Part shown: one piece after another, positions 36,492 to 45,382 of the stretch
Layout: each line of letters begins with the position of its first letter
Position numbering within the stretch: position 1 is the first letter of the stretch
NCBI GenBank assembly: GCA_026692865.1
Contig: JAPLNI010000029.1
Location: forward strand, 62,001-126,000
Direction of reading: 5' to 3'
Length of the DNA: 64,000 nucleotides
Origin: Planctomycetota bacterium
GTDB lineage: Bacteria; Planctomycetota; Planctomycetia; Pirellulales; Pirellulaceae
Position numbers and translations under genes: made by a program
Notes under the pieces: generated by a model
What the model saw: only the letters and a program-made list of their open reading frames with translations
Told to the model about the DNA's origin: nothing
Databases searched by the model: none

Positions 36492-38138
36492 CTAAGTCCC
36501 TCCTTGGAAGCGAGGTGATTTACGCAGTATGTCTCGAGCAGCGAAGAAAAGGTTTTTCAGCTCAACCAAATCTTCTTGCTTAGCTTCTGCCGAAGGCATG
36601 TATACCACTTGGATAGTTGAAACGGGTTGTGTGAATGTCGCAAATCGTTCTCGAGTGGCTGTCGGAATCATTAAAGCGAATTGGATCGAGTTGAGTAGTA
36701 AATCAATCCCGTATTCTACTGCACCGTCCCCCAAGGTTACAGGTGGAAAAACATCAGCACCGTGCCGGTCGACGGCGGAAAAAAAGATGTAGCCTTTCTC
36801 CCCGGTCTTTTTTGTACACTCCAAACTTGAGAACTCGTTCGTCTCTGTGGGTTGTCCGGCGATGCGTTCGTCGGGAGGAGTGTAGTAACGTTCCTTGTTG
36901 GCACTCCACCCCAGCGCGTTATAGCAAAGCCACAGATCGTGATAATCGGTGAAAGTACCGTCTAAAGATATCAGTGCCGATCGCGATCCCTTTCTTACTC
37001 GCCATACGTAGGACTCAGCTCCCTGAAGGTTTTCATCCGAGCGGATGATGTGTTCAAATTTCTCTACTTGCCAACCTCCTAACTCAGTTGGTAGGTACTC
37101 CTGAAGCGGCGCGGGCATCGGACCAGCAATAACATTTCCTTCAGCCTCTCGGACTTGCAGTCGGAAGGCGAAAAATGCCAAGAGGCCAAATACTATGGAC
37201 CAAGCGATCGCGTTCCTTTGAGAACCAAACCATTGAATGAGCGATAGCTGCTTTACTACCTTTTTAAATTGTTGAACGGAACTCGTTATGATTGAATCCT
37301 CTTCCGTGGATTCGCTTCCATCGGCACGCAATGGAAAAATGGCGTTGATCAACGAATCCGTACTGAGCACCATGCAAAAAATCATTACGAACGCCACCAT
37401 GCCAGCGACCTCATGAGCAGAGCCTGTCGCTATGGAAAACTCCGTTTTGTCTTCGATAATAATGACGAGCGCGATACGAATGGCGTTGAAGACGATGACC
37501 CAAAAGATTGTTTGCAAAATATTCACTGCGTGACGCAACCAGTGATAGCGATAAACTATGCCAACGAAGATAATCGCAACGATACTTGAAAATAGAGAAC
37601 GAATCCCGCTACACGCGTCCTCAGCTAAAAAACTTTGCTCCGCCAAAACCAACACGACACCCTGCTTGTAATGAAGGATATCCGCCGAATCCAACATATA
37701 GCTTGCAAGCGTACTAGCAACTTGTTGAAGCAAGATCGTAAGAGGCTGCTCCATGAATCGAGGCAGAGGGCGAATCACAAGCAAGAACAATAGAATCGGA
37801 AGGGATTGCTTCACGCCCCCCCAACCTAAACTGCAATAAACAAGGACCATGCAGAAGAACAAGTAACTTAGCCACGCCACAAAACTGCTGTGAATTGCTA
37901 ACGAGAAAAACAAAAAAATACAACTTGCTGCTAACGCGACGGATGCGTGGGTGCTTATAGGCGATGATGCACTGTCGACAATTTTTTTGCCACGCAAATA
38001 AATCAAATTGCCAGCTGCGATCAATGCCACCGGAAAAAACTGAAAATGTTCAGTGTTCCACATGATCTGAAAATGCTCGAAAACCAACATTGCATGAGCG
38101 AGCGTGCCGACTGCAAATAAAAGCCAAATCATATTCAT
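36492..38138 (-). CDS. xrtU: Exosortase fused to an EpsI-like domain (XrtU-type)
   Basis: 548 residues. About eight transmembrane helices fill residues 1-270. The catalytic triad of exosortases is visible: Cys176 in EDACSGIRSL, Arg221 in FNAIRIAL and His242 in GSAHEVAGM. The part after about 315 (PLQEYLPTELGGWQVEK; SYVWRVRKGS; DLWLCYNALGW) resembles EpsI, which in several planctomycetes is fused to the enzyme of the U group. Exosortases cleave and probably re-attach C-terminal sorting signals of exported proteins at the membrane. No substrate with an evident sorting tail is present in this window. The TPR gene is downstream in the operon. Confidence 0.82.
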   Translation of the reverse strand: MNMIWLLFAVGTLAHAMLVFEHFQIMWNTEHFQFFPVALIAAGNLIYLRGKKIVDSASSPISTHASVALAASCIFLFFSLAIHSSFVAWLSYLFFCMVLVYCSLGWGGVKQSLPILLFLLVIRPLPRFMEQPLTILLQQVASTLASYMLDSADILHYKQGVVLVLAEQSFLAEDACSGIRSLFSSIVAIIFVGIVYRYHWLRHAVNILQTIFWVIVFNAIRIALVIIIEDKTEFSIATGSAHEVAGMVAFVMIFCMVLSTDSLINAIFPLRADGSESTEEDSIITSSVQQFKKVVKQLSLIQWFGSQRNAIAWSIVFGLLAFFAFRLQVREAEGNVIAGPMPAPLQEYLPTELGGWQVEKFEHIIRSDENLQGAESYVWRVRKGSRSALISLDGTFTDYHDLWLCYNALGWSANKERYYTPPDERIAGQPTETNEFSSLECTKKTGEKGYIFFSAVDRHGADVFPPVTLGDGAVEYGIDLLLNSIQFALMIPTATRERFATFTQPVSTIQVVYMPSAEAKQEDLVELKNLFFAARDILRKSPRFQGGT

Positions 38139-38513
38139 AAAAAGGATTTTCTAAGCGGCCGAATCAACAACACCGTGATTATGATTGCGAGAGTTCTAAT
38201 AGATCCGAATAAGCCCTAAAACATTGAGTCAATATAGTTGCTCACTGGTATTTTGATCAACCAAAAACAGATGAAGTTCCCCGTTCAACATTAAAAATAG
38301 TGCGTATTGGGAGGATTGGCCCAAACATCAATGGGCAGGATTAAGGACTTTTTCATCAATTTGCTCGTAACCGGTTATACTAGATGTCAGTGTCCGATAA
38401 ATTTCCACTTCGCAGCAATCCTCAGGGACTCCTTCCTGTGGGGCTGCGAATTGCAAAAGTCTCGCCGTTTGACAACACGACATCGATTACAGCAATGCAG
38501 GTTGGTTTTGAAT
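38139..38513. other. Divergent promoter region of the exosortase and TPR genes
   Basis: 375 bases. Open frames running through it in phase with the plus-strand TPR gene lack a signal peptide or family features and are not believed. I see no recognisable operator or repeat in it. Confidence 0.35.
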
Positions 38514-39989
38514 ATGCAATGGAAGACACTTTTACTTCTCACCGGTTTCTTTGTGCTTGCGACCGGACGCACGACCCTCGCAGACGTTTCAATCGTTACA
38601 AACGATTCCAAGGGGCAGGCCTCCGCGGATATCAATGAACGATTGAATAGGTTGACTGGCCAGAATCAGACATTGTTTAATGCACGTGAAGCATTCAACT
38701 CCAAGAAGTTGCAGGAATGCGAAAAATTGATCGAGAAGGCGAAGCTATCGGTACTAGATCTACCTGCCGCGGACCTGGTTATAGCCCGCTGGATGGTAGA
38801 CAGTAACCAGCTTGGAGCGGCAATTGCTCGAATTGAGAACTACATCGTCAAGAAGCCAGACGACGCGGAAGCTTATCTGTTCCTTGCCGAAGTTGCTTTC
38901 CGTTCTGGTAGATGGACTGACGCTTGGGCGATGTTGCAGATGGTTGAACCGCTCATCAGTCGTTCAGTTTCGTTGACTCCAAAAACACCTGAAGAAGACA
39001 GAGCGAATTTCCTTTATCTTGATTTGTTGAGGCTTCAGGGGGAAGTCGCTGCTAGCAGACAGGACTTGGCAACCTCCAAAGCCATCTTTCAGCGAATGTC
39101 GGAGTTGCAGCCTAACGCAGGCTACCCCAAGTGGGCTTTGGGACGACTGTCGCTAATCCAAGGTGATACTCCAGCCGCACTCAAACAGTTCACCACAGCG
39201 AGAAAGCTCGATGCTAAATTACCTCAACCAGAACTCACTATTGCTATCGCCTTAGGGGCCTCGGTTGCAACGATTGCCGAGTCGGAGAAATGGTTTCGCA
39301 ACGGCCTTAAGGCAGATACAGCGACAGCAGTGAACTGGGTTGAGTATTCCAAATGGCTTATTCTCCAAGATCGCCCTCAAGAGGTAATCGAGATTTCAGA
39401 CAAGTTGAAGCCCGAATGGACGACTGTTCGAGACGAAAAAGTTCTTCTAGGTTTAGCGCATCGTTACTTGGAGAATTGGAACAAGGCCGAAGCGATTTTT
39501 AAGGATCTTCATCAGCAAAATGCTGACGACATTGAATCGGGCAATCATTTGGCGTTAGTCCTTGTCGAGCAATTAGATGAGGGCAAACGAGCTCGTGCTA
39601 AACAAATCAGCGATGGTAATCTTGGTCGTGCTCCGAATGTAGAAACGATTGTCGCAACTGCCGCGTGGATTGAATTCAAGCTTGGATCGATCGATGTAGC
39701 CGACAAAATGCTCGGGCAACTTGCGGCCTCAACCGTCATCACCCCGCAAACGGCCTATTACGTTTCGCAAGTGCTTGACGCTCGCAACAAAAGGGAGGAG
39801 GCGGCAACTGTTTTAAAGTCTGCTTTGAATGCACCAGGATTCTGGCCACAACGCCGCGCAGCCATAACTAAGATCAATGGTTCAAAGGTAGAAGTGAGCC
39901 CCAATGCTGCAAACCCCAATGCTGCAAACCCCAATGCTGCAAACCCCAGTGATGCAGTTACAAGTCCTCCTGCAGATTCGCAGAAGTAG
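38514..39989 (+). CDS. Secreted TPR protein
   Basis: 491 residues from the ATG at 38514, chosen because it is followed by a clear signal peptide (MQWKTLLLLTGFFVLATG, cleavage near TTLA/DV); the frame is open further upstream without such a feature. About eight TPR-like units (about 45-450) contain motifs such as PDDAEAYLFLAEVAFRSG and PNAGYPKWALGRLSLIQGD. The C-terminus has an Asn-Pro-Asn-Ala-Ala repeat (tandem 15-bp repeat at 39899-39956) and a Pro/Ser-rich end. It is divergent from the exosortase operon and could be its periplasmic partner, which is an inference from position only. Confidence 0.7.
   Translation: MQWKTLLLLTGFFVLATGRTTLADVSIVTNDSKGQASADINERLNRLTGQNQTLFNAREAFNSKKLQECEKLIEKAKLSVLDLPAADLVIARWMVDSNQLGAAIARIENYIVKKPDDAEAYLFLAEVAFRSGRWTDAWAMLQMVEPLISRSVSLTPKTPEEDRANFLYLDLLRLQGEVAASRQDLATSKAIFQRMSELQPNAGYPKWALGRLSLIQGDTPAALKQFTTARKLDAKLPQPELTIAIALGASVATIAESEKWFRNGLKADTATAVNWVEYSKWLILQDRPQEVIEISDKLKPEWTTVRDEKVLLGLAHRYLENWNKAEAIFKDLHQQNADDIESGNHLALVLVEQLDEGKRARAKQISDGNLGRAPNVETIVATAAWIEFKLGSIDVADKMLGQLAASTVITPQTAYYVSQVLDARNKREEAATVLKSALNAPGFWPQRRAAITKINGSKVEVSPNAANPNAANPNAANPSDAVTSPPADSQK
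39899..39956 (+). repeat. Tandem 15-bp repeat at the 3' end of the TPR gene
   Basis: ccccaatgctgcaaa is present three times in perfect form plus a diverged partial copy, coding for Asn-Pro-Asn-Ala-Ala units. Copy number is expected to vary between strains because it is in frame and multiple-of-three. Confidence 0.9.
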
Positions 39990-39997
39990 TCTCCAGT

Positions 39998-40031
39998 AAA
40001 ACTATCGAAGTTTTCAGATTCCGGTAGTTTT
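39998..40031 (+). terminator. Likely terminator after the secreted TPR gene
   Basis: aaaactatcg (39998-40007) pairs with cggtagtttt (40022-40031), nine Watson-Crick pairs and one G-T pair, with a 14-base loop. It begins nine bases after the stop codon. The T run is only four bases plus tt further on, so efficiency is uncertain. Confidence 0.55.
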
Positions 40032-40173
40032 AATTGCTAAAGTCATTTAGCGTCAAAAATCGCTCGCTTTCAGTTGCTGATAATCAGACGTTCTGCCTGC
40101 ACTTCCCCGACGTCACGGCAACTGGAATTTTGGCGAAGCAGGTTTCGAGCGTCTCGCGACAAGACTATCAACG

Positions 40174-40785
40174 CTAAGTCGGTTCGAGTGTGACTGAAGT
40201 ACTTGAGATTCTTGCGGAGAGCTTTTTAGGTGCAAGGTCTTTTGATGATGCGGAGGTTGTTGCGGCTTGGGTGTTCCAATCACGGGCCCATTCGGGGTGC
40301 AGTTTGGTCCATTGCTTAATCGAAGTGGCCAGCGGTTCGTCGCCAGTGACTTGAACTTCGTCACCCGATAGCGATTCAATGGTGACGGTCTCTTCGGAAT
40401 CGTCACTCAGATTAGCGATCAGGTTTTGAATCGCTTGGAGAAGGTCCGCAAGAGTGGTTGGCTTGTTGGGTGCTGATGGCTTAGCAACGGTGGAAAGCGA
40501 CGAATTGGAGGCGGCAACGCGACCTGCATCTTCACCCGTAGCCGAAACATCGTTCAAAGCAACATCCGCTTCTTCGGGCGAATCGTCAAGGACTGATACG
40601 AAGTCTCGCCCCACATCGGCAATGCCGCTCGCCATTCGGCTTACTAGGCGTGCAGCCGGGCCGGCAACGAGGGCGGTTGTAGAGAGCGAAATCATGGAAC
40701 TCGCCGAATTGGATACACGTGTAAAGCCATCGCTGATTTTTGACGGCCACTTCGCTAAGACGATAAAACTATGAACGACCTTCAC
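40174..40785 (-). CDS. Hypothetical protein with a hydrophobic N-terminal segment
   Basis: 203 residues. Residues about 30-50 (MISLSTTALVAGPAARLVSRM) are mildly hydrophobic; the rest is Ser/Asp/Glu-rich with an alpha-helical stretch TLADLLQAIQNLIANLSDDSEE (about 110-131) and SLSGDEVQVTGDEPLATSIKQW. I recognise no family. It follows the ABC ATPase gene in the same direction after a 208-base gap. Composition and codon use resemble its neighbours, which supports a real gene. Confidence 0.45.
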   Translation of the reverse strand: MKVVHSFIVLAKWPSKISDGFTRVSNSASSMISLSTTALVAGPAARLVSRMASGIADVGRDFVSVLDDSPEEADVALNDVSATGEDAGRVAASNSSLSTVAKPSAPNKPTTLADLLQAIQNLIANLSDDSEETVTIESLSGDEVQVTGDEPLATSIKQWTKLHPEWARDWNTQAATTSASSKDLAPKKLSARISSTSVTLEPT

Positions 40786-40993
40786 CAGCGGAAGTTACTC
40801 CCACCTGGGAACCTACTCAATGATATCTTCGGCAGTTTGTAGTGATAAAATTGAGTTGAACGATTCGGTTCTCCTCAGAAAGCGAAACTCGCGCGACTTC
40901 GCTTACGCTAGCTTTACGTGAAATTACTTGTTTACGACTTTGGGTATTGAGAACAATACAAATCCGAATTAATTTGAATTAATCGTAAGCAGC

Positions 40994-41932
40994 TTATATT
41001 TTCGCTCCTGCACCTTTTGTAAGGGCCATAAATGCGGATTCGAGGTTGATTTCTTCTTCGGCAAAGTGGCGAATTGCTATCCCCGACTGAATTAGCCGAG
41101 TTGCAATTTCCGACGCGTCAGTGAGTCCTGGTTTGAGTGTTACCTTCAGTTTCGGCTTAAGCGAGGAAACGGATTCGATCTCTGGTTGAGTTGCAAGCAT
41201 CGTGGAGACGCGATCGAAGTCTTCGGGGTTGGCTGGTTCGATGAGAATCACCAATTGCGGTCGGACCTTGTGAATGACGTCCATCACGTTCGCGTTTTCT
41301 TTGAGCACTCCTGAATCGATTATTCCGACTTTATTGCAAACGTCGGCAAGCTCAGGAAGAATGTGGCTGCTGACGATGATGGTCTTGCCCATACCACCCA
41401 GACGACGCATCAAGCTACGCATTTCGATCCGTGCACGTGGGTCCAAACCGCTTAAGGGTTCATCCAGCAGGAGTACTTGCGGATCATGAAGCAGTACACG
41501 CGCTAGGCCCAATCTCTGCGTTTGGCCTCGTGAAAGCGTATTAGCATATGCATCGCGTTTGAAATCCAGATCGACAACATCCAGCATTTCATCACAACGT
41601 TGACGTCGCTTGGGGCCCGAGATTTTGTATGCTGCTGCGAAGAACTCGAGATACTCAATCACTGTCATGTCGTCGTAGACACCAAAGAAGTCAGGCATGT
41701 AACCGACAAGCCGACGGATGTCTTTGGCATGCGTGTAAATGGAATGTCCACATACGTAAGCTTCCCCCTCAGTCGGCTCCAGAAGCGTGGCGATGATTCG
41801 CATCGTTGTTGTTTTTCCAGCACCATTGGGGCCGATAAACCCGAACAAATCGCCCGCCTGCAAGTCCAGATCGATATCCCGGATGGCATACATGTCATCA
41901 TATTTCTTAGTCAGACCCGACGTCTTTATCAC
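40994..41932 (-). CDS. ABC transporter ATP-binding protein
   Basis: 312 residues. Walker A GPNGAGKTT at 34-42, ABC signature LSRGQTQRLG (about 133-142), Walker B VLLLDEPLSGLDP (about 153-165) and the H-loop SSH (about 190). A C-terminal extension of about 90 residues (QLVILIEPANPEDFDRV...) resembles the regulatory tail of CcmA/NatA/NosF-type exporters. The matching permease is not in the window, unless it is encoded beyond the downstream hypothetical gene, which has no transmembrane array. Substrate unknown. It differs from the GldA-like ATPase at 53702. Confidence 0.8.
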   Translation of the reverse strand: MIKTSGLTKKYDDMYAIRDIDLDLQAGDLFGFIGPNGAGKTTTMRIIATLLEPTEGEAYVCGHSIYTHAKDIRRLVGYMPDFFGVYDDMTVIEYLEFFAAAYKISGPKRRQRCDEMLDVVDLDFKRDAYANTLSRGQTQRLGLARVLLHDPQVLLLDEPLSGLDPRARIEMRSLMRRLGGMGKTIIVSSHILPELADVCNKVGIIDSGVLKENANVMDVIHKVRPQLVILIEPANPEDFDRVSTMLATQPEIESVSSLKPKLKVTLKPGLTDASEIATRLIQSGIAIRHFAEEEINLESAFMALTKGAGAKI

Positions 41933-42024
41933 TCGCGATATCCCTAAATGAAGGTTTTTCAGTCATATTGTCTTCTCAGTCCAACGAAACCCGTTGACGA
42001 ATTAAGCGTTGGGGCGTAAACCGG

Positions 42025-43056
42025 TTGTCCAGTATGATAACACTAACTTGGAAAACCAGTGTCCTCGCCAGCGCGATTCACGCTGCTCGCGAAATAATCA
42101 AATCGACTGTCGCCCCTGAGGGGAAAACTGCGGCGAATTCAGCATCAACGACCATCAGTCAAGAGCTACCGAACACGGCCGCATCCCAGCAAAATCTCCG
42201 TAACCCTTTGGCTTTGCTTCCAACGCATGATCTAGAAAGTCGCACGCTCTTCATCGAGTCGGCGGCGGCTCTAACCGCGAATTTTTACGCGGAAAGCAGT
42301 TCTCAGCCCCGCAACTCGCAGTTTCGCAATTCAGCCCCAGCTTCAGACGTCGATTTCTGTTGGCTTGAACTTCTTGAACAAGCATGCTCGGGACTTCCTC
42401 ATCACAAGCTGGATACGAGTCTCGATTGTAACGCAGATTTGCTCGGAGATCTGGAGTCAAGCTACCGGAGGATGTATCCGAAAATTGACGAGCAACTGAT
42501 GCTCCGTGCGAGACCAATCCAAGAGAGTTGGACGGGCTTTGGGCGGGGACTGATGGCGCATATGAAGCGATTGACGCGACCGGACTGGATCGTGCGCGAA
42601 GCAACGGTCATTCTCGTGCAGCCAATTCTCGGTGGTGACGGTATCGCGTTTCCCAAGTCGAAGATGTTTCTTTTGGAGGCGATTCTCACGAACGCGTCAC
42701 CAGAGATTCCCGAAGTACTGCGTGTTGCTTGGCTGGCAAGTCAAATGAGTGCAGACAAACTTGCTGAAGCCACAGACTCCAAGTCACTTCAGCAATCGCG
42801 ATCGCTTGCCATCGCGATGATGATGTCGACTCTCGCCGCTGGCGAGGTGATGGAGTTGTCCCGATGCGATGAAGCGACCGCGGCGAAAGCATTACAACTT
42901 TGGAGGATCGATGTCACGGAATCTAGTCATGATGCTGACTATGAATCGATAGCCAAGACAGCCATCACTTGGTGGGAAACCTATCTGCAAACGCGTCCGG
43001 AAATCGGAGTCAGTTTAATTGCGCTGAACAAAATGCTTCAGCCGCACGATGCCTGA
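42025..43056 (+). CDS. Hypothetical protein
   Basis: 343 residues, 334 or more if it starts at the second in-frame ATG (42034). Soluble and mostly helical, without a signal peptide. Distinct segments are VDFCWLELLEQACSGLPHH, SYRRMYPKIDEQLMLRAR, MFLLEAILTNASPEIPEVLR and ITWWETYLQTRPEIGVSLI. I do not recognise the family. It is divergent from the ABC ATPase and converges on nadD, with only 27 bases between the stops. The even codon use and length make it a real gene. Confidence 0.5.
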   Translation: MSSMITLTWKTSVLASAIHAAREIIKSTVAPEGKTAANSASTTISQELPNTAASQQNLRNPLALLPTHDLESRTLFIESAAALTANFYAESSSQPRNSQFRNSAPASDVDFCWLELLEQACSGLPHHKLDTSLDCNADLLGDLESSYRRMYPKIDEQLMLRARPIQESWTGFGRGLMAHMKRLTRPDWIVREATVILVQPILGGDGIAFPKSKMFLLEAILTNASPEIPEVLRVAWLASQMSADKLAEATDSKSLQQSRSLAIAMMMSTLAAGEVMELSRCDEATAAKALQLWRIDVTESSHDADYESIAKTAITWWETYLQTRPEIGVSLIALNKMLQPHDA

Positions 43057-43083
43057 CCGGTCCCGTTGACGTCTATCGAGGGC

Positions 43084-43725
43084 TCACCGATAGAGCTGTT
43101 TCGATTCTATGTAGGCACTCACTGCCGGCGGGACTAGGTAGCGAATTGTTTTGCCGGACGCGATCCGATTTCGAATATCTCGGCTACTGATTTCCATTTG
43201 CGCCATATGAATCTGGTTGTTCTTGATTTTCGCGATTGCGTTCATGTCGCAGTAGGGTTCAAGAACGCTCCAATCCAGTTCAGGACTACCGCCTCGCGCA
43301 ACGACTGCCATTGAAGCCAATCGAAGGATTTCATCGGGTGACTTCCATCGCGAGAAGTCCGCAAGCGAGTCGCCGCCAATCAAGAAAAACCATTCGACGT
43401 CTTGTGATGAGGATGACTCCGGTGCATCGCCTTGTTTTCGTTTCTCTGAGGTAATCTCCTTGAGCGTATCAACCGTGTAGCTAATGCCGCCGCGGTGGAT
43501 CTCTCGCTCGTCCACATCGAATTGAGGATGCCCGCCGATCGCAAGTCGGATCATGTCAATACGAGCCTTCGCATCTGTCGGCCGAAACCCTTGCTTGAGG
43601 GGCGACTGGGCAGCAGGAAGAAATAAAACTCGATCCAACCGCAGTTGCTCACGGGCCGTCTCTGCAATCATCAGATGCCCGACATGGATCGGATCAAAGG
43701 AACCACCATAAATCCCAATTCGCAT
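43084..43725 (-). CDS. nadD: Nicotinate-nucleotide adenylyltransferase
   Basis: 213 residues. The nucleotidyltransferase motif GGSFDPIHVGH is at 7-17, and SSRDIRNRIASG (about 178-189) matches the ISSTxIR motif of the C-terminal part. FLPAAQSPLKQ (about 36-46) and GGISYTVDTL (about 84-93) bind the nicotinate mononucleotide. The enzyme makes deamido-NAD from NaMN and ATP in NAD synthesis. Monocistronic in this window; the start is eight bases from the end of an otherwise empty region to the right. Confidence 0.93.
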   Translation of the reverse strand: MRIGIYGGSFDPIHVGHLMIAETAREQLRLDRVLFLPAAQSPLKQGFRPTDAKARIDMIRLAIGGHPQFDVDEREIHRGGISYTVDTLKEITSEKRKQGDAPESSSSQDVEWFFLIGGDSLADFSRWKSPDEILRLASMAVVARGGSPELDWSVLEPYCDMNAIAKIKNNQIHMAQMEISSRDIRNRIASGKTIRYLVPPAVSAYIESKQLYR

Positions 43726-44266
43726 CGATACTTATTCGCTTTCGCTTATCGTTGTTTTGTCTGCAAAAATCGCTGAGAATAACCTATCATGGTTTTCATT
43801 CTAGTGCCTCGCTTAGATGATAAGCGAGGACTTCTAATCGTAGCAGATGTCGTAAGACATCTGCTATGTGTCCAAACTCCCTCTTTAAATTGTGCCCATG
43901 CAACGGTTTCGCCTGACGCACGCTCAAACGACGAATCGGGCTCGCCCCGTTCCGTTGCAAAGGTTTGGCGTGCTAGCTCGCGATGAAGCCCGCCAAACGT
44001 TTGCAGTCTATCGGGCCCGAGGCCCTCGACCGCTTTCGTGCGCGCGTGGATGCCCAGCGTTTCTAGAGCACACCAAACCTATTGCGAAACGTGGGCACAA
44101 GGCCCAGTTTCGCTCCCTTCGCGTACACATGCGACGTTCATCACTGCGCAGTCCATCACAGGTGCATCCAAACAGACTTGCCCTGATTGAACAGAAAGCT
44201 TGCAAAAGCTAAGCTTGACTCGCGAAGTAATTGCGTTTTCGCGGTTTGCTCTCTTTGGAAGTCGAG
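43726..44266. other. Intergenic region with multiple nested inverted repeats
   Basis: Upstream of both nadD (minus) and the RND operon (plus). It holds two tandem hairpins and the structured block described as a candidate RNA. A frame of 106 codons on the plus strand (43892-44212) overlaps the structured part, but is judged to be chance. Confidence 0.5.
43807..44100. ncRNA. Candidate structured RNA or cruciform element
   Basis: Hairpin 1: cctcgctta/taagcgagg (43807-43829), loop gatga. Hairpin 2: an 11-bp perfect stem (43841-43851 with 43856-43866) and a gtaa loop, a GNRA-type tetraloop. Then a domain closed by ttgtgccca/tgggcacaa (43890-43898 with 44092-44100) and gtttcgc/gcgaaac (43906-43912 with 44084-44090). 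Inside are gcaacgg/ccgttgc (43900-43906 with 43952-43958, which competes partly with the closing stem) and a 15-bp stem with one mismatch (43956-43970 with 43991-44005). The strand is undetermined and no known RNA family was recognised; RNase P, tmRNA and SRP signatures are absent. Confidence 0.35.
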
Positions 44267-45382
44267 ATGAAATATTTATTCAAACGAAATTCACTCCAAT
44301 GGATACTGACGTTTGCAGTTTTATTGACGAGCGGAGTTTTGTTGACGAGCACTGGGTGTCGCGAAAAAAGTGCTCTCGATGTTGATCGCTCTTTGCCTGT
44401 CCGTGCTACCACGGTGACTGTTGGGCCACATATTCGAAGAGCGTCACTGACTGGCGAGTTTCGAGCTCGTTATCAAAGCGATCTTGCGTTTCGTTTGGGT
44501 GGTCGTATTGCTTCCAGGAATGTTGACGTTGGTGATCATGTCGCTGCTGGAGATGTGCTCGCTGTTTTAGATACGCAAGAACAAAAGGCGGATATCGAAG
44601 CTGCTAAAGCAACTTTGCGATCGGCTGAAGCAACTCTGAAGCAGGCTTCCTCCAACGTAAGCCGTATTGAACGATTGGTCACGACCCAGGCGGCATCTCA
44701 ACAAGAGTTTGATGACGCCCAAGCGGCATTCCTGACAGCTCAGGGATCGGTTGATATTGGAAAATCGAACATACTCACCGCCGAAGGGCGGTTGGCGTAT
44801 ACCGAAATCAGAGCCGACGCGCCTGGGATCATCATCGCACGACTTGCCGAAGCGGGTCAGGTTGTGAATGCTGCACAGGCTGTATTTACGCTTGCTTATG
44901 ACGGTGAGCGCGAAGCGGTTTTTGATGTGTTTCAAACTCACGTTGCGGAGAAGCCAGTCGATGGACAGATCGAGATTATACTTGTTTCAAATCCCTCTAT
45001 TCAAACACTTGGTTCTGTTCGCGAGATTGCACCAGCGATTGATGAAACCAATGGAACGGTTCGCGTTAAAGTTGGTATTAGTTCGCCTCCTCCACAAATG
45101 TCGCTCGGCTCGCCAGTGATCGGCGTTGCGAGATTCCCGTCTCGCGATTTGGTTGAGCTTCCCTGGACTGCGATGTCGCGACAGGGAGATGAGCCTGCGG
45201 TTTGGGTGATAGATCCCGTTACAAGTACTGCGTCTTCGCGAGTCGTCATGGTAGAGAGATTTATTTCTGGGAAAATCTTGATCGGTGGTGGGCTTTCAAC
45301 CGGTGATGTTGTCGTGACGAACGGTGCCCAGCTTATTCGCCCCGGGCAACGCGTCACTGCCATTATGGGAGAAGTCGAATGA
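44267..45382 (+). CDS. RND efflux periplasmic adaptor lipoprotein (first)
   Basis: 371 residues from the ATG at 44267, preferred over an earlier in-frame ATG because it gives a lipoprotein signal (FAVLLTSGVLLTSTGC; Cys31). The barrel-sandwich hybrid domain shows as FRLGGRIASRNVDVGDHVAAGDVLAVLD (about 75-102, split by the hairpin) and the returning DAPGIIIARLAEAGQVV (about 185-201), with a helical hairpin between (KQASSNVSRIERLVTTQAASQQEFDDAQ). A beta-barrel and membrane-proximal domain follow. It links the inner-membrane pump to an outer-membrane channel. The stop overlaps the next start by four bases (ATGA). Confidence 0.85.
   Translation: MKYLFKRNSLQWILTFAVLLTSGVLLTSTGCREKSALDVDRSLPVRATTVTVGPHIRRASLTGEFRARYQSDLAFRLGGRIASRNVDVGDHVAAGDVLAVLDTQEQKADIEAAKATLRSAEATLKQASSNVSRIERLVTTQAASQQEFDDAQAAFLTAQGSVDIGKSNILTAEGRLAYTEIRADAPGIIIARLAEAGQVVNAAQAVFTLAYDGEREAVFDVFQTHVAEKPVDGQIEIILVSNPSIQTLGSVREIAPAIDETNGTVRVKVGISSPPPQMSLGSPVIGVARFPSRDLVELPWTAMSRQGDEPAVWVIDPVTSTASSRVVMVERFISGKILIGGGLSTGDVVVTNGAQLIRPGQRVTAIMGEVE

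Noticed and set aside
38307-38513. Upstream extension of the secreted TPR protein
   Set aside because: The open frame continues upstream, but the signal peptide begins at the ATG at 38514, and the extra residues lack conserved features.
43892-44212. 106-codon plus-strand frame in the structured intergenic region
   Set aside because: Arg-rich, no family resemblance, no ribosome binding site, and the bases are better explained by the long inverted repeats.
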